Shown here piece by piece: positions 12,661-28,300 of a stretch of DNA of 64,000 bases. The notes below the pieces were generated by a model. It had not been told where the DNA came from. It worked only from the letters and a program-made list of their open reading frames with translations, and did no database searches. The DNA is from Gyrodactylus bullatarudis. Lineage: Eukaryota; Platyhelminthes; Monogenea; Gyrodactylidea; Gyrodactylidae. The DNA lies in assembly GCA_012064415.1 (NCBI GenBank), contig SSNU01000137.1:1-64000 (forward strand), written 5' to 3'. Positions within the stretch are counted from its first letter, which is position 1; every line of letters starts with the position of its first letter. Position numbers and translations under genes: made by a program.

Positions 12661-13301
12661 AGTCTGTGAAACCTTCAAAATAATAAAGGCTGAAATTAGC
12701 AAAAAGTAGCTATTCTGCAAGAACATAATAGCACTCGATAACAAATAGCAAGGAGTAGTCAATATAATATTCTATGTAGAAAGATCTCAGGATTTAAAAT
12801 TTTTTATTTGGAAAATATTTGACGCTTAAATTCAAAATTAGCTTAAAATAACATTTTTTTCGTACCCTACGAAATTAATTTTTTAATATTAAAATTTAAC
12901 GAATAACTACTTTCAAGTAAAAGTCTGATTCTGACAAAAATATTTTTTCTATTTTTGATTTAAATAATAAAATTTGCAAATATGTTTTTATCTCTTTCAA
13001 AAAATTGTCAGAATTTTCTTAGACTGATATAAAATGATACCAGAATGATTTTACATATCATCCAATTGTTCTACATATAATTTTTCTAAATTTATTTTCT
13101 GACTTATGAAAAGTTGGAAGTTTTTTAGGAACAATTCAGAGGTTTTCATATAAAATATCTCCTGAATGCTTCACTGATTACTGAAGTTAATTATTTCAAA
13201 AATGTACATAACGTGAAAATCATGAATATTTTCTTCTCTCCCTTTAGGCTCTAAAGTTTGGAGCGATAAATGATACAATATGCATGATATTCAATTGTAT
13301 T
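12661..13301. other. Non-coding, nothing recognised
   Basis: AT-rich sequence between the gypsy remnant and the last modelled exon of the KH gene. It would contain the 3' UTR of that gene. Confidence 0.4.
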
Positions 13302-16300
13302 TCAATAAGGTTCATATTTAACACAGTTAACTTTTTGAGTTTTGATCTTGTACATCTGTTCTGTACTAGGCTGAATGTTGGATTGATTTGTGAGCAAATT
13401 GTTAAAGTTTGTTGTAGAACTTGAATTTGGAATTTGATTTACACTAGGAACAATAAGGGAACTCTGAGAGAACGGACTGGAGTGAATTTGTTGGCTAGGA
13501 TTAGTTAGTTGTGACGTGGGAAAACCGGCGAACGGAAGATTCTGAGCAAATTGTGGCATTTGATTCATACACATTAACCCGTTCCGGGTATCTTGTACAT
13601 AGGCAGCTTGTGCTAAAGCCATATTCATGTTATTCGAATCCTGGCTAGAAATGGCAGCTGTCATGGTTGATGCCAACTGAATGTTCAACTGCCAAATTTG
13701 TTTATGGGTTTCAAGTCTAGGAGGAAATATTTAAATATAAATTTTCTACCATTTATCCTCTGAAAGAGGAAATATATCAAAGTAACTGAGAATCAAAGAA
13801 AAAATCAATATATTCAACAGGAAAATAGCAATTGAGGCAAACTTTTTTCCTTTTGAATATTTCATGAAAACTCTTCTTTCATCTCTCTACATAAAAAAAT
13901 ACTGAAAGGTATTCTCCAAAAATACAAGTAGTTATAATGAATGTGATGATTATGCATAATATGCAACATCTAAACATGAGTATTCTGGATGAAATTTGAA
14001 AAAAGAACATGCAAGTATATTTGAACTATTATTATTATTAACTAAATTTCAGAGATTTTCTGAAAATGTTACATCTGTGTTATCATTTTAACATTCAGTC
14101 CAGATCTAATGTATGATTGAATCTTGAGAAAAGGTTTGGAATTTTCCTAATCTGATTAAAAATGATCACCAGGATATCAGAGATAATTTATTTTTCTATT
14201 GTTTCATCCAACAGGATGTCTTGTACATGAATAAAAGTGATTTGTAATTATCTTTAGAAAAAGAAGAAGAAGAAAAACTGAACTTATTTGCATTGAAAAT
14301 GAAAACTCTGTATCATTTCTCACGTAGCAAAAATGAATTAACAAAGACACAAAAGAAAACATGGAATATTCAATTTTTGAATTTTAATTCATTTTATTTT
14401 AAGAATCAGAATAAAAACGAATTCTATTTACTATTTTTCCATGTTGAGTAATTGTCTTTTTTATGTTTGAATAGTGCAGCACCTATACTCACAATTGTTA
14501 CTAGAAATATTTCGTTCTAGGTGCTTAGGTAATATATCCCACAGGAACGTCTTATTTGGTAATGGATTAGCCGATGTCGCTGAATGTTACAGCTTACTTA
14601 TAGATCCCACCGAGACTGGTACGAAAGAAACTCACAAAGCATTTAGAAATAATCTAAGTATACATATATGGTAGACATATACGCGCATTTCTTCCTCTTT
14701 TTGGACTCGTCAGTATGACACAACCTGGGATTTGAACCTAGGACTTCTCGCATTGTAGTCAAATGCTTTGTGAGTTTCTTTCGTACCAGTCTCGGTGGGA
14801 TCTATAAGTAAGCTGTAAAATTCAGCGACATCGGCTAATCCATTACCAAATAAGACGTTCCTGTGGGATATATTACCTAAGCACCTAGAACGAAATATTT
14901 CTAGTAACAACTGTATTTTTTGTTTCTTTTTCATAAATTTAAATTTTACACCAAAAATTTTCTAACTGTAAGTAGATTGCTCTTAAATTAAGATTAGACA
15001 TTAATCTATTGCACCCTGTTATTTAAAATATTCCTTTTTGTTGAGGTAAACTTTGGTATAAGATACATTTTATAAGAAATGTTTGTGTGCTTACAATTTT
15101 CTTGTCATCTTAGTCGATGGATAAATTATCTGTTTATTTTAATTCAGCTCAAGTTAATTTGTAGAAAACTACAGCTAGTTAGATAGGTTGCATAGAGTTA
15201 TCTTGATAACCATCAAATTTTCTTTGACATTATTTAATTGCACCATCAATCCTAGTAACTAAACTATTTATAATGTTAATCAGCTCTAAAAGTAAATCAA
15301 TACAAGATGAAATGTAAAAGTCTGCTTGGGACCATATGTATGAGCGTGTGTATTGGAGTAGAAAAGTGTTTCGCTTGTAACCCTGTTTGGTTTATTATAT
15401 TTTCAGCATGAACCCTTTCTGAATTGTCATGGATCAACTTCTATTCACTTCTCAAGAATTAACAGTATACATTTAACTGATGATAACTTTGACAAGTTAA
15501 ACCAGAGTACTCTTCAGAAATAAAAAAATTAGTTTTCTTATGAAAGATAAAAGGGAATCTAAATCTTTTGATATTGATAATTTTTTTTCATTATTATCGT
15601 GATACAGTTATAATAATAGTTATGATTTATAAATAAATTTTTGGTAAAAATAATGACGCAGCAAAGAAAATTTCTATTGTAAATATTTACTATCCCAAGG
15701 CGTTAATTTTTTCCATAACATATTACAGGAGAAGAAAAAAATTTTGCTTGTGATTATCGTCAACTATAGAAATTCTTGTTTATTAACGATTTCTGTTAGC
15801 AAAAAATACCATATTTATGAAAAAATAGAAAATATGAAAAATTTATCAAAAAAACAAACGTTTGATGGTATTCTTCAGGTGTAAAGATGAATGGTTGAAT
15901 ATGAACAGGAACCAGATCAGACAGAAATCATACAGTTTGAGAAAGATTAATTGCGCACTAAATTAATTTTTTTCAACAAAAACAGAAGAGAAAATTTAAG
16001 GATGTCAGAAATATACGAGATTCTTTATATAAATATAGATAAACTTTTGCTTATCGACAATAATATCATTTAAAATTGGAGTTGTAAGTTTTTAAAATTT
16101 ATCTCGACGGTAGAAAAATTCCATGTTGACTTAGAGAAAATAAATTGTTAGACTTTTCTCTAATTCTACATGAAATACTTCCTTGAGAGGAACAGCAATG
16201 CTCTGAGTAAATTATCAAATCTCTAACCATCCAAAATGAAAAAATCTAGCGTCATAAGTTATGACTCATAACTAAAAGGGAAAAATCAAATTTATCACGA

Positions 16301-19300
16301 AAGTTTTCGTTACAGTACTTCCTTAGATGGCCAACGAGTTTTAGTTTCTTTGATTATTTTTTCAGTTGTGCTTTTTCTTAATATTCAGGTTACATGTAAT
16401 TTATTCAATAGGAATTATGCCTAGTAATTATTTTCAATTTCTTTTATGTAAAGAACTAGTTTCCAGATATCCAATCAATGCATAAATGGAAAAAGTTCTT
16501 TTTGGTTTTCAACAGAAAATGATTATCCCATCTTCTACCTTATAGTTTCCTGCAAAGGACGAGAAGAAGGAGATTAGGTTTATTCTAACAAAATAAAATC
16601 AATGTCAACTACAACCAATTTAGAAATCAATAATAAAATTATTTCTATATAAAAAGCTTTGTGGATCCAATAACTGTGAGTAGTAAATTTAAAAGGTTTG
16701 ATCTGATAGAATTTAAAAGACATTCCAAAGAGACTATTTTGTTATTTTGATAAATTTTTCATCGAGAATATACAAATGTATAAATTAAGCAACAGAATTA
16801 CAGCGTGCTCGAACCTAACCTCTAACGGCTTTGAGTTCATCCTTAAGCAAGAAAATGTGAAGAATTAACTACAACTAGTTAGTGTAAAGATGGCAATATT
16901 GGATGAATTTTACAAAATTCTCAATTTTTTCATCAAGAAATCGGATTTGATCAAGATTTTTTTGGAATCTAGATGCTCTATTTCACGATACGGAGAAAAA
17001 AAATCAATTTTTAAGGGAAATAGGGCAAATTTGAGATCTTGAAGTAGCGCCAGATCCCCATTTTTTGAACTTTGAGTTGAAAATTTTTGCTGATTTCAAT
17101 GTGAGAGAGTGATCAAAAGTTGATTTTTAGGATCACAATTGATTTTTGACCATTTTCATTGCTTGAAAGTCGATGAAATTTGATATTTCATGATCCCTAA
17201 AAAATGACTAATTTATCGAATTTTCATGATGATAATCGGTTTTTTTTCTTATTTTAATCCTAAAAATCGACTTTTGATCACTCTCTCATTTTGAAATCAG
17301 CAAAAATTTCAAGCTCAAAGTTCAAAAAAATGGGAATTTGGCGCTACTTCAAGATTTCAAATTTACCGTATTTCCCTTTAAAATTTATTTTTTCTAAATT
17401 TTTTTTCTCCGTATCGTGAAAGAGGACCTCATGATCTAGATTCCAAAAATCTTGATCAAATTTGATTTCTTGATGAAAAAATTGAGAATTTTGTAAAAAA
17501 ATTTTAGATTACAAAGTGAGAGAGTGATCATTAGCTGATTTAAGGATCACGATTAAACAAAGAAATCAATATTTTTGAATAAGGTTTTGAGAATAATCTT
17601 TTTACTTAATCGTGTTAAAATCGAAATTGATGATTAAATATCTCTGAAAATAACGACTTGATAAAAAATTTTATGCTGATAATCGGTAGTCTTGTCTTTT
17701 TTTTATCCTGAAAATTAGCATATGACCACTCAATGAAATCTACGAAAATTTTTAACTAAAAGTTGAAAAATATGAGAATTTGGCCATACTTTGAGATTTT
17801 AAATATGCCATGATTTTCTTAAAAATTGATTTTTTCTCACCCTGAAAGTGAGCCTAATGAAGTAGATTCAAAAAAATTCATCTTAATATTACCTAGTTTT
17901 ATTTTGTACTTTTTCTACTGAAAACTTTATATGTATTCGGGATATTTCTAAATTTCTTGAAAATCTAAATTCTGATTTATAGGTAGGCTTCCAGATTCCA
18001 GCTCATACTGAATATTTATCAGAATTTTTCCACTCACGAACTACATTATTGGGCTAATTCAGTAGAAAATTCAGAGTGATTTCCATTGTCTTATTTTGTT
18101 AAAATGTACTCATTAAAAATAAGATTCAAGTTTCACATCAAAATTTATTCCTTGAGGGAAACTTGAAACTCTGAACATTCAATCTTGAATGCTTCTATCC
18201 TTAGTTTATACAGCTTTATCAGCTAAAATCTGATATAGTAACAGTAGAAGAGAGATTGAAAAAAAATATTCTGACACGCACGTGGACTCTATATTCCAGA
18301 AGCTAAAGATAAATTGATTTATTCAATTATAACTGTACAGAACAACTATAGAGAATACTGTTTTGATGTTTATAAAATAAGAAAAAACAAAAGAATATAT
18401 ATTTCGCTACTATTGATCACAAATAAAATAATAAAAAATGATTTATCTATCAAGTTCGTTTCATAAATGAGGATAAATGTTTGAACAAAAAATGCGATCA
18501 TTTTCAGTAGTTTAATTAAACATAAAATAATGAAAATCTCACTGAATTCATAAAAAACAGATTGATATCTTTAAATCAATACAGAAATAATTGGGTTTTA
18601 AAAGTAAAAAAAAGGTGTTGGCAATGTAAAATGCAAGTTTTAGTTGATAAAAAATAAAACTTGTCGATGTGAATAATTTTTAAGGAATATCTTAGTTTTC
18701 TATTATTGCGATCTCTTGAGCCAAATAAGGATAAACTTGAAATAATGAAGTCCTGTATTAGAAATAGAAATTTAACATCCGGTCGCCTCTTAGTAAGGGG
18801 AGGCTGGTTGGTCAGGATATACTACTAATCTTGATTTAGACTCATTCATCCAGGAATGAGTGGGTGAGGAGAAATACGCCCAATTCATTCAATGAATAAT
18901 TTAAAGATTCATTCTCACAAAGACAGGATGAATTTGGGTTTGTACAACAATGTAAAGAAACCCTCTCTCAGTATTAATGCATGATAAAAGTAAGCAGGAA
19001 TAGGACGGAAATTACGATAAAATATGTTGTTTAATGAGTAATCCAGACATTCATAAAGAGAACTGAGAAAAGTTGTTCTTTATCTTATTGAATTACCACC
19101 CCTAGTATTCCTGCTAAAAATACTATTAATATCTTATTAATTTACTTTCAAGTAGTCTATTTTCACTAATAATACAGAATTTATAGGTTGGGCATATACA
19201 TTGTATATGGTATGAGTGAAAGGGAGTTAATGGAAAGAGGAATAAAGAATCTACTATGCAGATTCACAATTCTTGTTTAAATTTAAAGATTTTTCTGAAA

Positions 19301-22300
19301 AGATGCTAATAAATAAAATACAAGAAACAATGCGTACAATCTTGAGGACAATCCATATTGCTCTATTATCTCTAGATTGATGGATACATTAACAATGGAA
19401 AATTACTTGAAAGAGAGAGGGAAATCTTCATGATCTATTCTAAATTAGATTTAACAAACCCATAAATTTAGAAAGATCTCAATTTTGTAATTCACAGAGG
19501 AATTAGAGAAAGACTCTTGATGATTAATTCATGATGATTGAGTGTTATCCAATTTCGAAATTTTTTATTAATCAATAACTCCTCAATGACTCCTGAAAAA
19601 TCTATAACCATCATTAATTCACCATTATGAAGCAAAATATTGAATTTTCTCATAAATTTTTCAGAAACACGATCCAAAAAGTTTGGTCAATCAAATTAAA
19701 ATCTATAAGAACACGTTTCAGTCAAGATTCGACATATTCTTAAAATCTTAAATCAATAAAAGAATGAAATCGATAGGGTGAAAAAACTATACGATCACAG
19801 TTAACATCCTATTGTTTACAAGATTTATCAATGGTAACTCATCAAAAGTGATTAAAAACGTAAAAAATTGTGTTACTCACATTGAGTTAATCGTCATAAT
19901 GGTACTGGTGACACTCTCTAGGGTGCCCGTGACTGTGATGCGTCTATCCTTGCTTCCCTCTTCTAGATTGCCAATTTTTATTGAAGCAGTTGATAACTTT
20001 CTAATTCCATTTATTGTACAACCTCCCTTGCCGATAATACATCCAATAAGATCATTCGATATAATAATATCTCGAGAGTAAATCGCCTTGGATAAATCCT
20101 TACTATTCATGTTGGATTTATTAGGTAAAAGAATTAGCGGAGTTAACTGTAAAGCAGGATCAATGGGTAGACTAAGAAAGTTGTTTTTCAATGGATCAAA
20201 TCGATGTTGACCGATTAGTTGGCTAGGCGAGGCACTACTCAACAGTGGATTACTCATCCAATCTGTATTCTGAAGGTTTTGAAAAATTTGGCTGGAATTT
20301 GATTGAAACAAGTTTGCCGCTTGATGGCCTGGTAATGTTGTGCCCAGAGGAGAGTGAATAGAGCTTGGCGAAGCGATTTGAAGTTGACCGGATGAATTTA
20401 TCAAAATATTTTGAGCATGTGATTGATCAAGAATATTTTGTCCAAGATGGCTAGAAACTGTAGGCATCAACGACTGACAATTAATTAGGGATTCCTTGCT
20501 GATTGGACGATTGTTCATGTCTGAATAAATGAAAAAACATGGGTTTACTTATTCTGCTAATGATACTTTCCGAATGCCCTTTCAATTTAAATCTAGGAAA
20601 GGCATGTGCACATAAAATTCCTCACAAAAAAACACAGCAAGGAAACATCATAGTCAAATTACTCCAGAGTTCTTTGAGGAGGAGTAGGTTCAAGTATAAC
20701 GGATGGAGAAAAAAATAAAATAGGTAACCATTCTTACCAACATAAAGATTTGTTTATTTTTCAAATTTAACTCCTTAGTTTTCATGCCTTGTTTCTAACT
20801 TCAGGCGATTTCCCTGGTAATAGATTATATGCATTTTTATATAGTTTAATGTCAGCGATTATTTGAAGAAAAATGATTGATGCATCTCTGTTTTGTATAT
20901 TAAGTTTAATGGACCGAGAAAACGATGATAATAATATTCTTGGAAATTTTAGTCAAGATAATGTAGAGAAAGTGAATCATGAATTAAACTCGATAATTTC
21001 ATCAAAAGTAAATTTATAATGAACGTAGAGCAGAAACTTGAACATGGGAAGGGTTTTGGGAAATAAGTGAGTAATGGATCATAAACTTGATAATATTGTA
21101 GTATTGCAAAATATTGAAATGGGAAAGCTTTCTATCAGAAAATGTATTACGAAAGGATTAAATAATATTATTGATCTGACAATAAAGCAAACAAATTCAT
21201 CTTACTTGAAGGATTTTATTATTATTTTGGAGAAACCCGTTAGAAGGGATAAATATGGAATACAGTTAAGATAGGATAACTATATGTAAGAGTGTTTGAA
21301 TGCATGTTTTTCGTTCACTTTAACCAGTGTGATGGACATGCGCGTACAAATCAGACAGGAATAAAAATACTTTTTGAGGATTTATTCATAACATTTATGG
21401 AAATATGAATTTGTGATGATTATAAGATGAAAAGAAATGTCGTGAAACTATTACCTTTTTCCCCATAGTTTATTGAAACGGGATAATTCGATCACTATTA
21501 CAAAAGGACTGTTATTTTCTCAACATTTCCATCTCATTATCGTATTAAATTTGAACTCAAGTCGGCACTAAAAGGAGTCGAAAGAGTTAATCTGACTGAA
21601 TTAGGAAAATGAAACAATGTGCATGAACACTAATTAGAACTTTGAACCCTTTTTTGAGATACAACTAAAGTTATTTAGGATCTGTTGCGATTATATTCTT
21701 TCATAGACTCGCTATAGACTTGCTATTCAGATATCATGGATGATTTCTTTTTTAATTATAGTCTTTATGGTCTAATTGTGCCATATAAACAAATTCTCAA
21801 GTTCCTGATGGAAAATATAGATGATTCCAAACAACTATAAATTTTCATCTTTATACCAACTATCTTTAGGAACGGATTCGCGAGTTCTACTTATCAAATG
21901 AGCATCTTAATCGCTTATAATAATAGAACTTTTAAGGAAAAAGGCAGAGAATTTCACAAAAATTCCTTTTACACACTCAGAGCAGGTAAGGAATAGGACA
22001 GTATGAAGTGAAACAAAAGGAGCAACATTTATTCCACTCGTTATAGAATGTGGGATTATTTGAAAAAGGTATTATTATTACCAATGTTAAATGTAATTTG
22101 GACTTGTGGTTTTCTTGTAAATGTAGTTTAGTTTGAACTTGAAGATTTACTTGAATTTCAGAATCAAAGACTATAATGGGAAAAAAGAGGAAATTTTAAT
22201 TAATTAAAAATTCACAAAACCAGTGTGTACACTGAGTACAGTGAGAGAAAGAAAAATTACCTTTCATTCTATATATCTCTCCCTTTCATTTGCTACAGCA

Positions 22301-25300
22301 TCGTTCTTCTATTCTTTTGAGAATATTCCTTCTCAAATGTGCACACTCAAGTGTTAGAGTTAAGAATAAATTATGCATAAATATACATATGAGTAACCAT
22401 AGGCTGTGCTGGAACAAAAGAAAAAAGAGATTCAGACTCTTTCCATAACTTCATATTCTCTCTCTCTTTCTCATTTAAAATCAATCATATTTCTTTCTCT
22501 GGGATAAATATTTATTCGAAAATTGAGAGATCATGAGATGTCATTGATTGATAGGGGGCAGTGAAAAATACAGTTTCTTTCTTGATTCATATGAAAAGTT
22601 TGAGTAATGAAATTAGAGGAATCAGAAATCTGACTAAAAAATAACCCCAGTGTAAATGAGGAAGATTTCTTTGAAGAGTAACGATTGATTGAGACAAAAC
22701 AAGGGGAGAGAATTGAGTGATGGGAAAAACAGCCATGAGAAATAATTCTATAGAGAAGCAGAAAAATTGAAAATATTTTTTCATTGCATTGAAATTTTGA
22801 ACGAGTTTATATTTTTTTGCTTCGAATAAAGTGAGAATAATTTATGACATAATATCATCATCATTATTATCTTCATAGTCATGACGTTTGGAAAGAAGAG
22901 AGAGGAAATTATTCTCTAGAAACAAGAGAAAGAATGAGAGAGACATCATATTCTCTCATCTTGCCCAGTGTATATTTCCCGTTTGAAGTGGAAAAAAGGA
23001 GCTTACTTTTCATTCCTCAGTTTTATTTTTTCTCTATCTTTTCAAGTTTAGTTTCCTTCTTTTATTTCATCATTTTAGGGGTAAAAAATTGCCTTTTCCT
23101 CGTATCCCTTTCCTCAGAGTTATGAAAAAGAAATTGTTGAAAAAATTATTATTTTTTTCATAATTCTCTTGGAAATGTACAGAATACAGAAGACATCCCT
23201 TAGGGACAAACTCTTAGAGCCTCATTTGCAAATCAACCAAATGACTCACTAATGAAAGACATGTTAAGGTTCTCAATAGTTTGTTGTTGTGGGCAATGTT
23301 GATTCTTCATGAGGTTGTCATGTTGCTTAGGCGTCTGAATGTTGTTGTTATTGTTGTTAGATCCTAAAAGGTCGAGTGTATTAGGTGATCGACACTCTGT
23401 TGCTTGTGCTGGATAATTGGGGTCTAATTGTAGAGTACTATTACTAATTCCTGGATACGAATTTATATAAGAGTGCTGTATGGATGGTGTATTAGAAGCA
23501 AGGATCATTTGTGACTTCAAATTATCTTGGGTCAAAGTGTCGTCTGAAACTTTGAGTGGGGGTTGATCTTGGGTTTTCTAGAGGTAGAGAGAATCGGAAA
23601 TGTAATTTAATTTTCCATTAGAATTTGCAAGTCATGAATTACTCACGATTTTATTGATTGTTGACAAGAAATCAATAATTATTCCTTTAATTTGATCTGA
23701 TTCAGCAGTAACTGAGATATGAATATCACCAATTGATTGTGAATTTATTCGTATCTGACATTTTCTAGCCTTTAATAACAAGAGAATCAGGTTGAACTTT
23801 ATTTTATCCAGAGTTAATACATACCTGCTCGACTTTTTGAAAATCTTGACTTAGCCTCGCTAATAGACTAGCCTCAAGAATGTCTTGTATGAGGGTGAAT
23901 GTTTTCTTTAACGAGTTCTCTTTATTGACCTAATAAATTGAAAGGGATACATGAAGAATAAAATATTTTTTCATTGAGGAAAAACTAATATTAATACTGT
24001 TATTCTACCCATAGATAATATTAAAAGTGTGTTTTTTTGATATGATGAAAATTACCTGTGGATCACATGGAGAAAACTTTCTTTCTCCAATATATTTGAC
24101 CTTAGGAAAGGACATGGTTTATGAAAAATTTATTAAAATTATTTGTGTCAAAGTTAAAAGTACTTACCAAGAAAGTTTGAAGAAATTTTTCTACAAAACT
24201 TCCAATATTGGGTAAACTTCCGTCAATGTGAAATAAATCTTTTAATTCAGTTGAACGAGGATACTTTTCAACGTGCAAGGAAACCTTATGCTAAATATAA
24301 GAAGGGAAAAATACTTTATTTATTTTTTCTTATAAACATTTTCAACCAACCTCTTTTGCAAGTTTTGTAAAGTCCTGATTGGTCTGGCAAAGCTGAAATA
24401 ATTAAATGATGATAGACTGGAATAAGTGATACAAGTTATCCTAAAACCTTGCTCATTATAATCTAAAAGCTGATGTATAATAATGATAGTTGATAGAACT
24501 AGACCAGTATCTCTCTGTAAAGGTAATTTGAATGTCATTCGTTCTCTTCTCCTATTGGCTAATCAATTTGATTAATGAATGAAATCATACACTAAATATG
24601 TAGATTATAGAGAGAAGTATATACATACAACACACATACGTAGAATTACACATTGAAATTATATTCTAAGAATATGCACTGGAGACAGAGAGAGAATCAG
24701 TGAAAAGAATGAAAGAAATAGAGATATAGTTTGGTTGGTAAAATACTGGAAGAGGAGGAGGAGAATAATAATAATCCAAAGAGTTTTTCCTTCTCAATCA
24801 ATCATAAATATTTTGTTAAGTCGCGCACGTTCTCCTTTGCTGCTGCTGTTTTAGTTGTATTTGAAAATTTCTGTTTTATTCCTTCACACACATTCCCGCA
24901 CATCAGCAGGACTTTCCAAAAATATATATACTCTCTGTTGAGATAATTAAATTTCACGCCATGACTTTTATGAATAAATTTGATTATCCTGGAGTAAAAT
25001 GCTCACTCTCTCTTTTTTATCTTGAGCACAACTCTCCACAAGTACACAGCATAAACACATAATATTTTCGAGTGATTATTTCCCCTAGAAAGCAAACACT
25101 TAACAGCTTCTTCTCAAAGGATTTTCCCCTCTTATAAAATAAACAATTCAAGCAGACAATTCTTACTCCAGCATCCTGAGGGATAGAAATTAAAACTATA
25201 GTAGTTAAACATCCACGAATGATGAGTTTTGAGAGAAACTTTTCATCTGTGAAAGAAAAACATAATTTTATAGACATTGTTAGATATTTTTTTTTCAAGT

Positions 25301-28300
25301 TTATTCGAAAGATCTTACTGTATTAAGAGTATTATTTATTCTTTTAAAAGTAATGTAAAATTGGATATTTTGAATTTTTAATTTGATTTGAAATTTAAAT
25401 CAATTAAAATAATGCAATTCAATTTGAAAGTTGAATAAATTTATGCAAAGGTTTCAACTCGACTCTAATCAATTTATTGATCTCTCCGTTGAAAAATAAA
25501 TTATTAAAAATTACATTTTGATTTTAAGGCATCATTTTTTTTAATAATTATAATTTATCGCTCATCTACTTAAAAATCTTACTAAACTACTTGTTAGTAA
25601 AATTAAACTGAAAAATTGAGATAATTTCAAAACTAGAATCTTCAAGGTTATTCTTGAACTTGCCGAATTGTTAAACAATGAAAATCATCACTAACTCAAA
25701 AATGAGTTGTTAGAACTTATACTTTATGTGATTTTAATAACCCAGTGGGACATTAAGAAGTTAAAGAGCTAATACGAAAATTAAGATTTTAGAATTTTTG
25801 AAATCCCAACCGTTGAAATGAAATCGATAAGAAATCTTTTCAGAGCATCAAAATCAAATTGTTTACTTTTTGAGAGTGAAATTTCTTTAGAGGTGAAAGA
25901 GATTAAGTATATTTAGGATATTTTTTTTCAATTTATTGATTTTTATTTTTTACCTCTTCTAGTTGAAAATTTCCCTGTATAGATAAAAAAATTCCAACTA
26001 CAAGAAGAATACTTAGGAATCACCATTCAAGGCTTGCAGTGTAGTGGTGAAACATTAAAAAAAAAGTTGAAAAAAAAGAACAATGATAAAGACGTTGCAT
26101 TATCAATCTTCGAGAGAATAATTCTTATGAAGGAAAAGACCACAATGAGGAAATCCATGATATGAGGTCAACGGGAATCATGGATGAAATAAGTTCCTTC
26201 CTATCATTTTTATTGATCTATGAATATGTAAGATGTAGAGAAAGAGAGAGAGAATAAGAATCAATGCAGTTATTTTTATCCATTTACAAATTGAAGATTA
26301 ATAAATTCTTCCCATTCAAGAATTGATTGACAGTTTTACTGTTTTAATATTTACTAAATGATAAATTATCATTGATAATACATAGAGATCAGTTTTATCG
26401 ACACAATGGAATTACAATGTACAATGCCATCTATTCATGGAATATTCGTCAAAGGCAACACGATGGAAAAATTGTCCCTGTATAATTGACATTGGAATAT
26501 CTTTTGTCTCAAATTGCAATCGGAGAGGCTTTCTCTTTTTGTAGCAGTTTATTTATAATCAACATTTTTTCAAGATTAACCTAGGAATCATTTGAACCAA
26601 GGACGAAAGATCAGTTATATAGATTTGAATTTATTAATCTCTATTTATGAGAGCTCTTTCAATAGTATTTATAAAACAATATTTTTCAAAATTACTAAAT
26701 TCGACAAGTAATTTAACATCATCCCACCAAATATCGTATCAAAATCTCTTCTAATACTTCTTTTAAAAATTTTAAAAATTATTAAAATTTTCTAAAAAAA
26801 AACGTTTTATAATATTTCAACTCCGATTCCCAAATTGTAGAAATTTGAATCTTAATAATTTTTTAAATGAAATTTCTCTTATTTTTCATCAATATAATTC
26901 TGATCGGTCAAAAAAACTTTATATACAAAAGCATCAAGAACCATTCAAAATTAAATAACCCTTAAAACCTATATTAAAAATATATTGAAGATTTGATATT
27001 CCATTAATGGACCAAAACAATTTTTCTATCGAATATTTACAAATTTAACAATTCTCAAAATATTTTTTCAGTTTATAAGAGCTCTACGATAGTATATCTA
27101 CACTTAACAGAATTTTTCTAATCGCTGATTACAAAACCTATGAGAAGATATTTTGGTCTCAAATTAAGTGATATATGTACAAATCTATATTCAATTTTTC
27201 GATTTTTCAACATTCATTTTAAAAGGATTTTCTTTCAAGTCAAGATCTTTTAACCTTAATTGGGGAGTGACAATTAGGGTTCTTCAGATAATTCAGATTC
27301 GGATCCGTCTGAAAAAATCCAAAAAGGTACCGAAAATAACATTATTAAAACAAGTATTAATTTTCGATAATCCTGTGAAATATAGTTTTTTTCGAATAGA
27401 AATTTGATACCTTCTTCTTCTTCGCAAGAACCATCTCTAAGGATACTTAGGATCTTAATTGGACCTATCTGTCGTTCTTCAAGCTTTGATAATAATAAAT
27501 CAAGGATTAATGATATCAACCTACCAGGGAGATAGCTTGCTAAGACATTATAAAATTTAACTCTAGAGAAGAAATGTCATTCCATTAAAAATGTGTAGGA
27601 TTTCTATACAATAAAACAAATCAAAACTTATTTCATAGTTATTTTTTTTGTTTATATCAGAAGTAAAATTTAGAACGGTAATACTGTATTGTCGAACTTC
27701 ATTCAAGTTATTACTATTCTGATTCAGATGCATGAGGAAGACTAGAGATCAAGCCAATAATGAGAAATAAATGTTCCGATAATTAGTTCTTTTTTTTCAC
27801 GTCCGACTCGTTACATATTTAAGGTTAGAATAAGATTTTATTGGCTTCGCAGTCTCATATGAACCGACTGTTCCCTTATTTGTACAAATCATTTCTATGA
27901 ATAAATATAAATGTTTCAATTTCAAAAAAAAAATCCTACACGTAGTCTCTGAAAACATTTTCATTGGAAAAAATGAACGTAGAGGAATTTTCAATTCTAT
28001 GTCTAGCTAAAGTGAAGAGAGAGTGCAGTTGATTAAACAAAAAGATCAAGTCATTATTATCCTTTGATAAACTAAGCGATTGATAAGAGGAGCTCCTCCG
28101 CACAAATGTTTTGCGTCACTTTCCACGGTGCATGAGGAACGAAATAGTTTTATTTGCCTGGATTAATGTCTAAACACACTTGAAATTTTTTTTTTCATTT
28201 TTGTGTTACCTCAAGTATCGAGTCTCAAAAGCGTTTAGAGTACTTGAAATGAAGAAAAATCGACTTTTTTCAGTAGAGAACTCAGTCTAAATTTTTCACT

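Noticed and set aside
14704..14775. A functional tRNA-Cys gene
   Set aside because: Only the anticodon arm and T arm resemble tRNA-Cys. The acceptor stem does not pair and the D arm is missing, so it is a tRNA-derived piece of a repeat.
14474..14934. Two open frames encoding nearly the same peptide on opposite strands
   Set aside because: They are the two arms of a foldback repeat.
24320..24538. Minus-strand frame starting MTFKLPLQRDTG as the KH1 start
   Set aside because: It would need a poor donor (GTTCTA) and a tiny exon. The exon at 25167-25246 supplies a better KH1 strand with consensus splice sites and matching phase.
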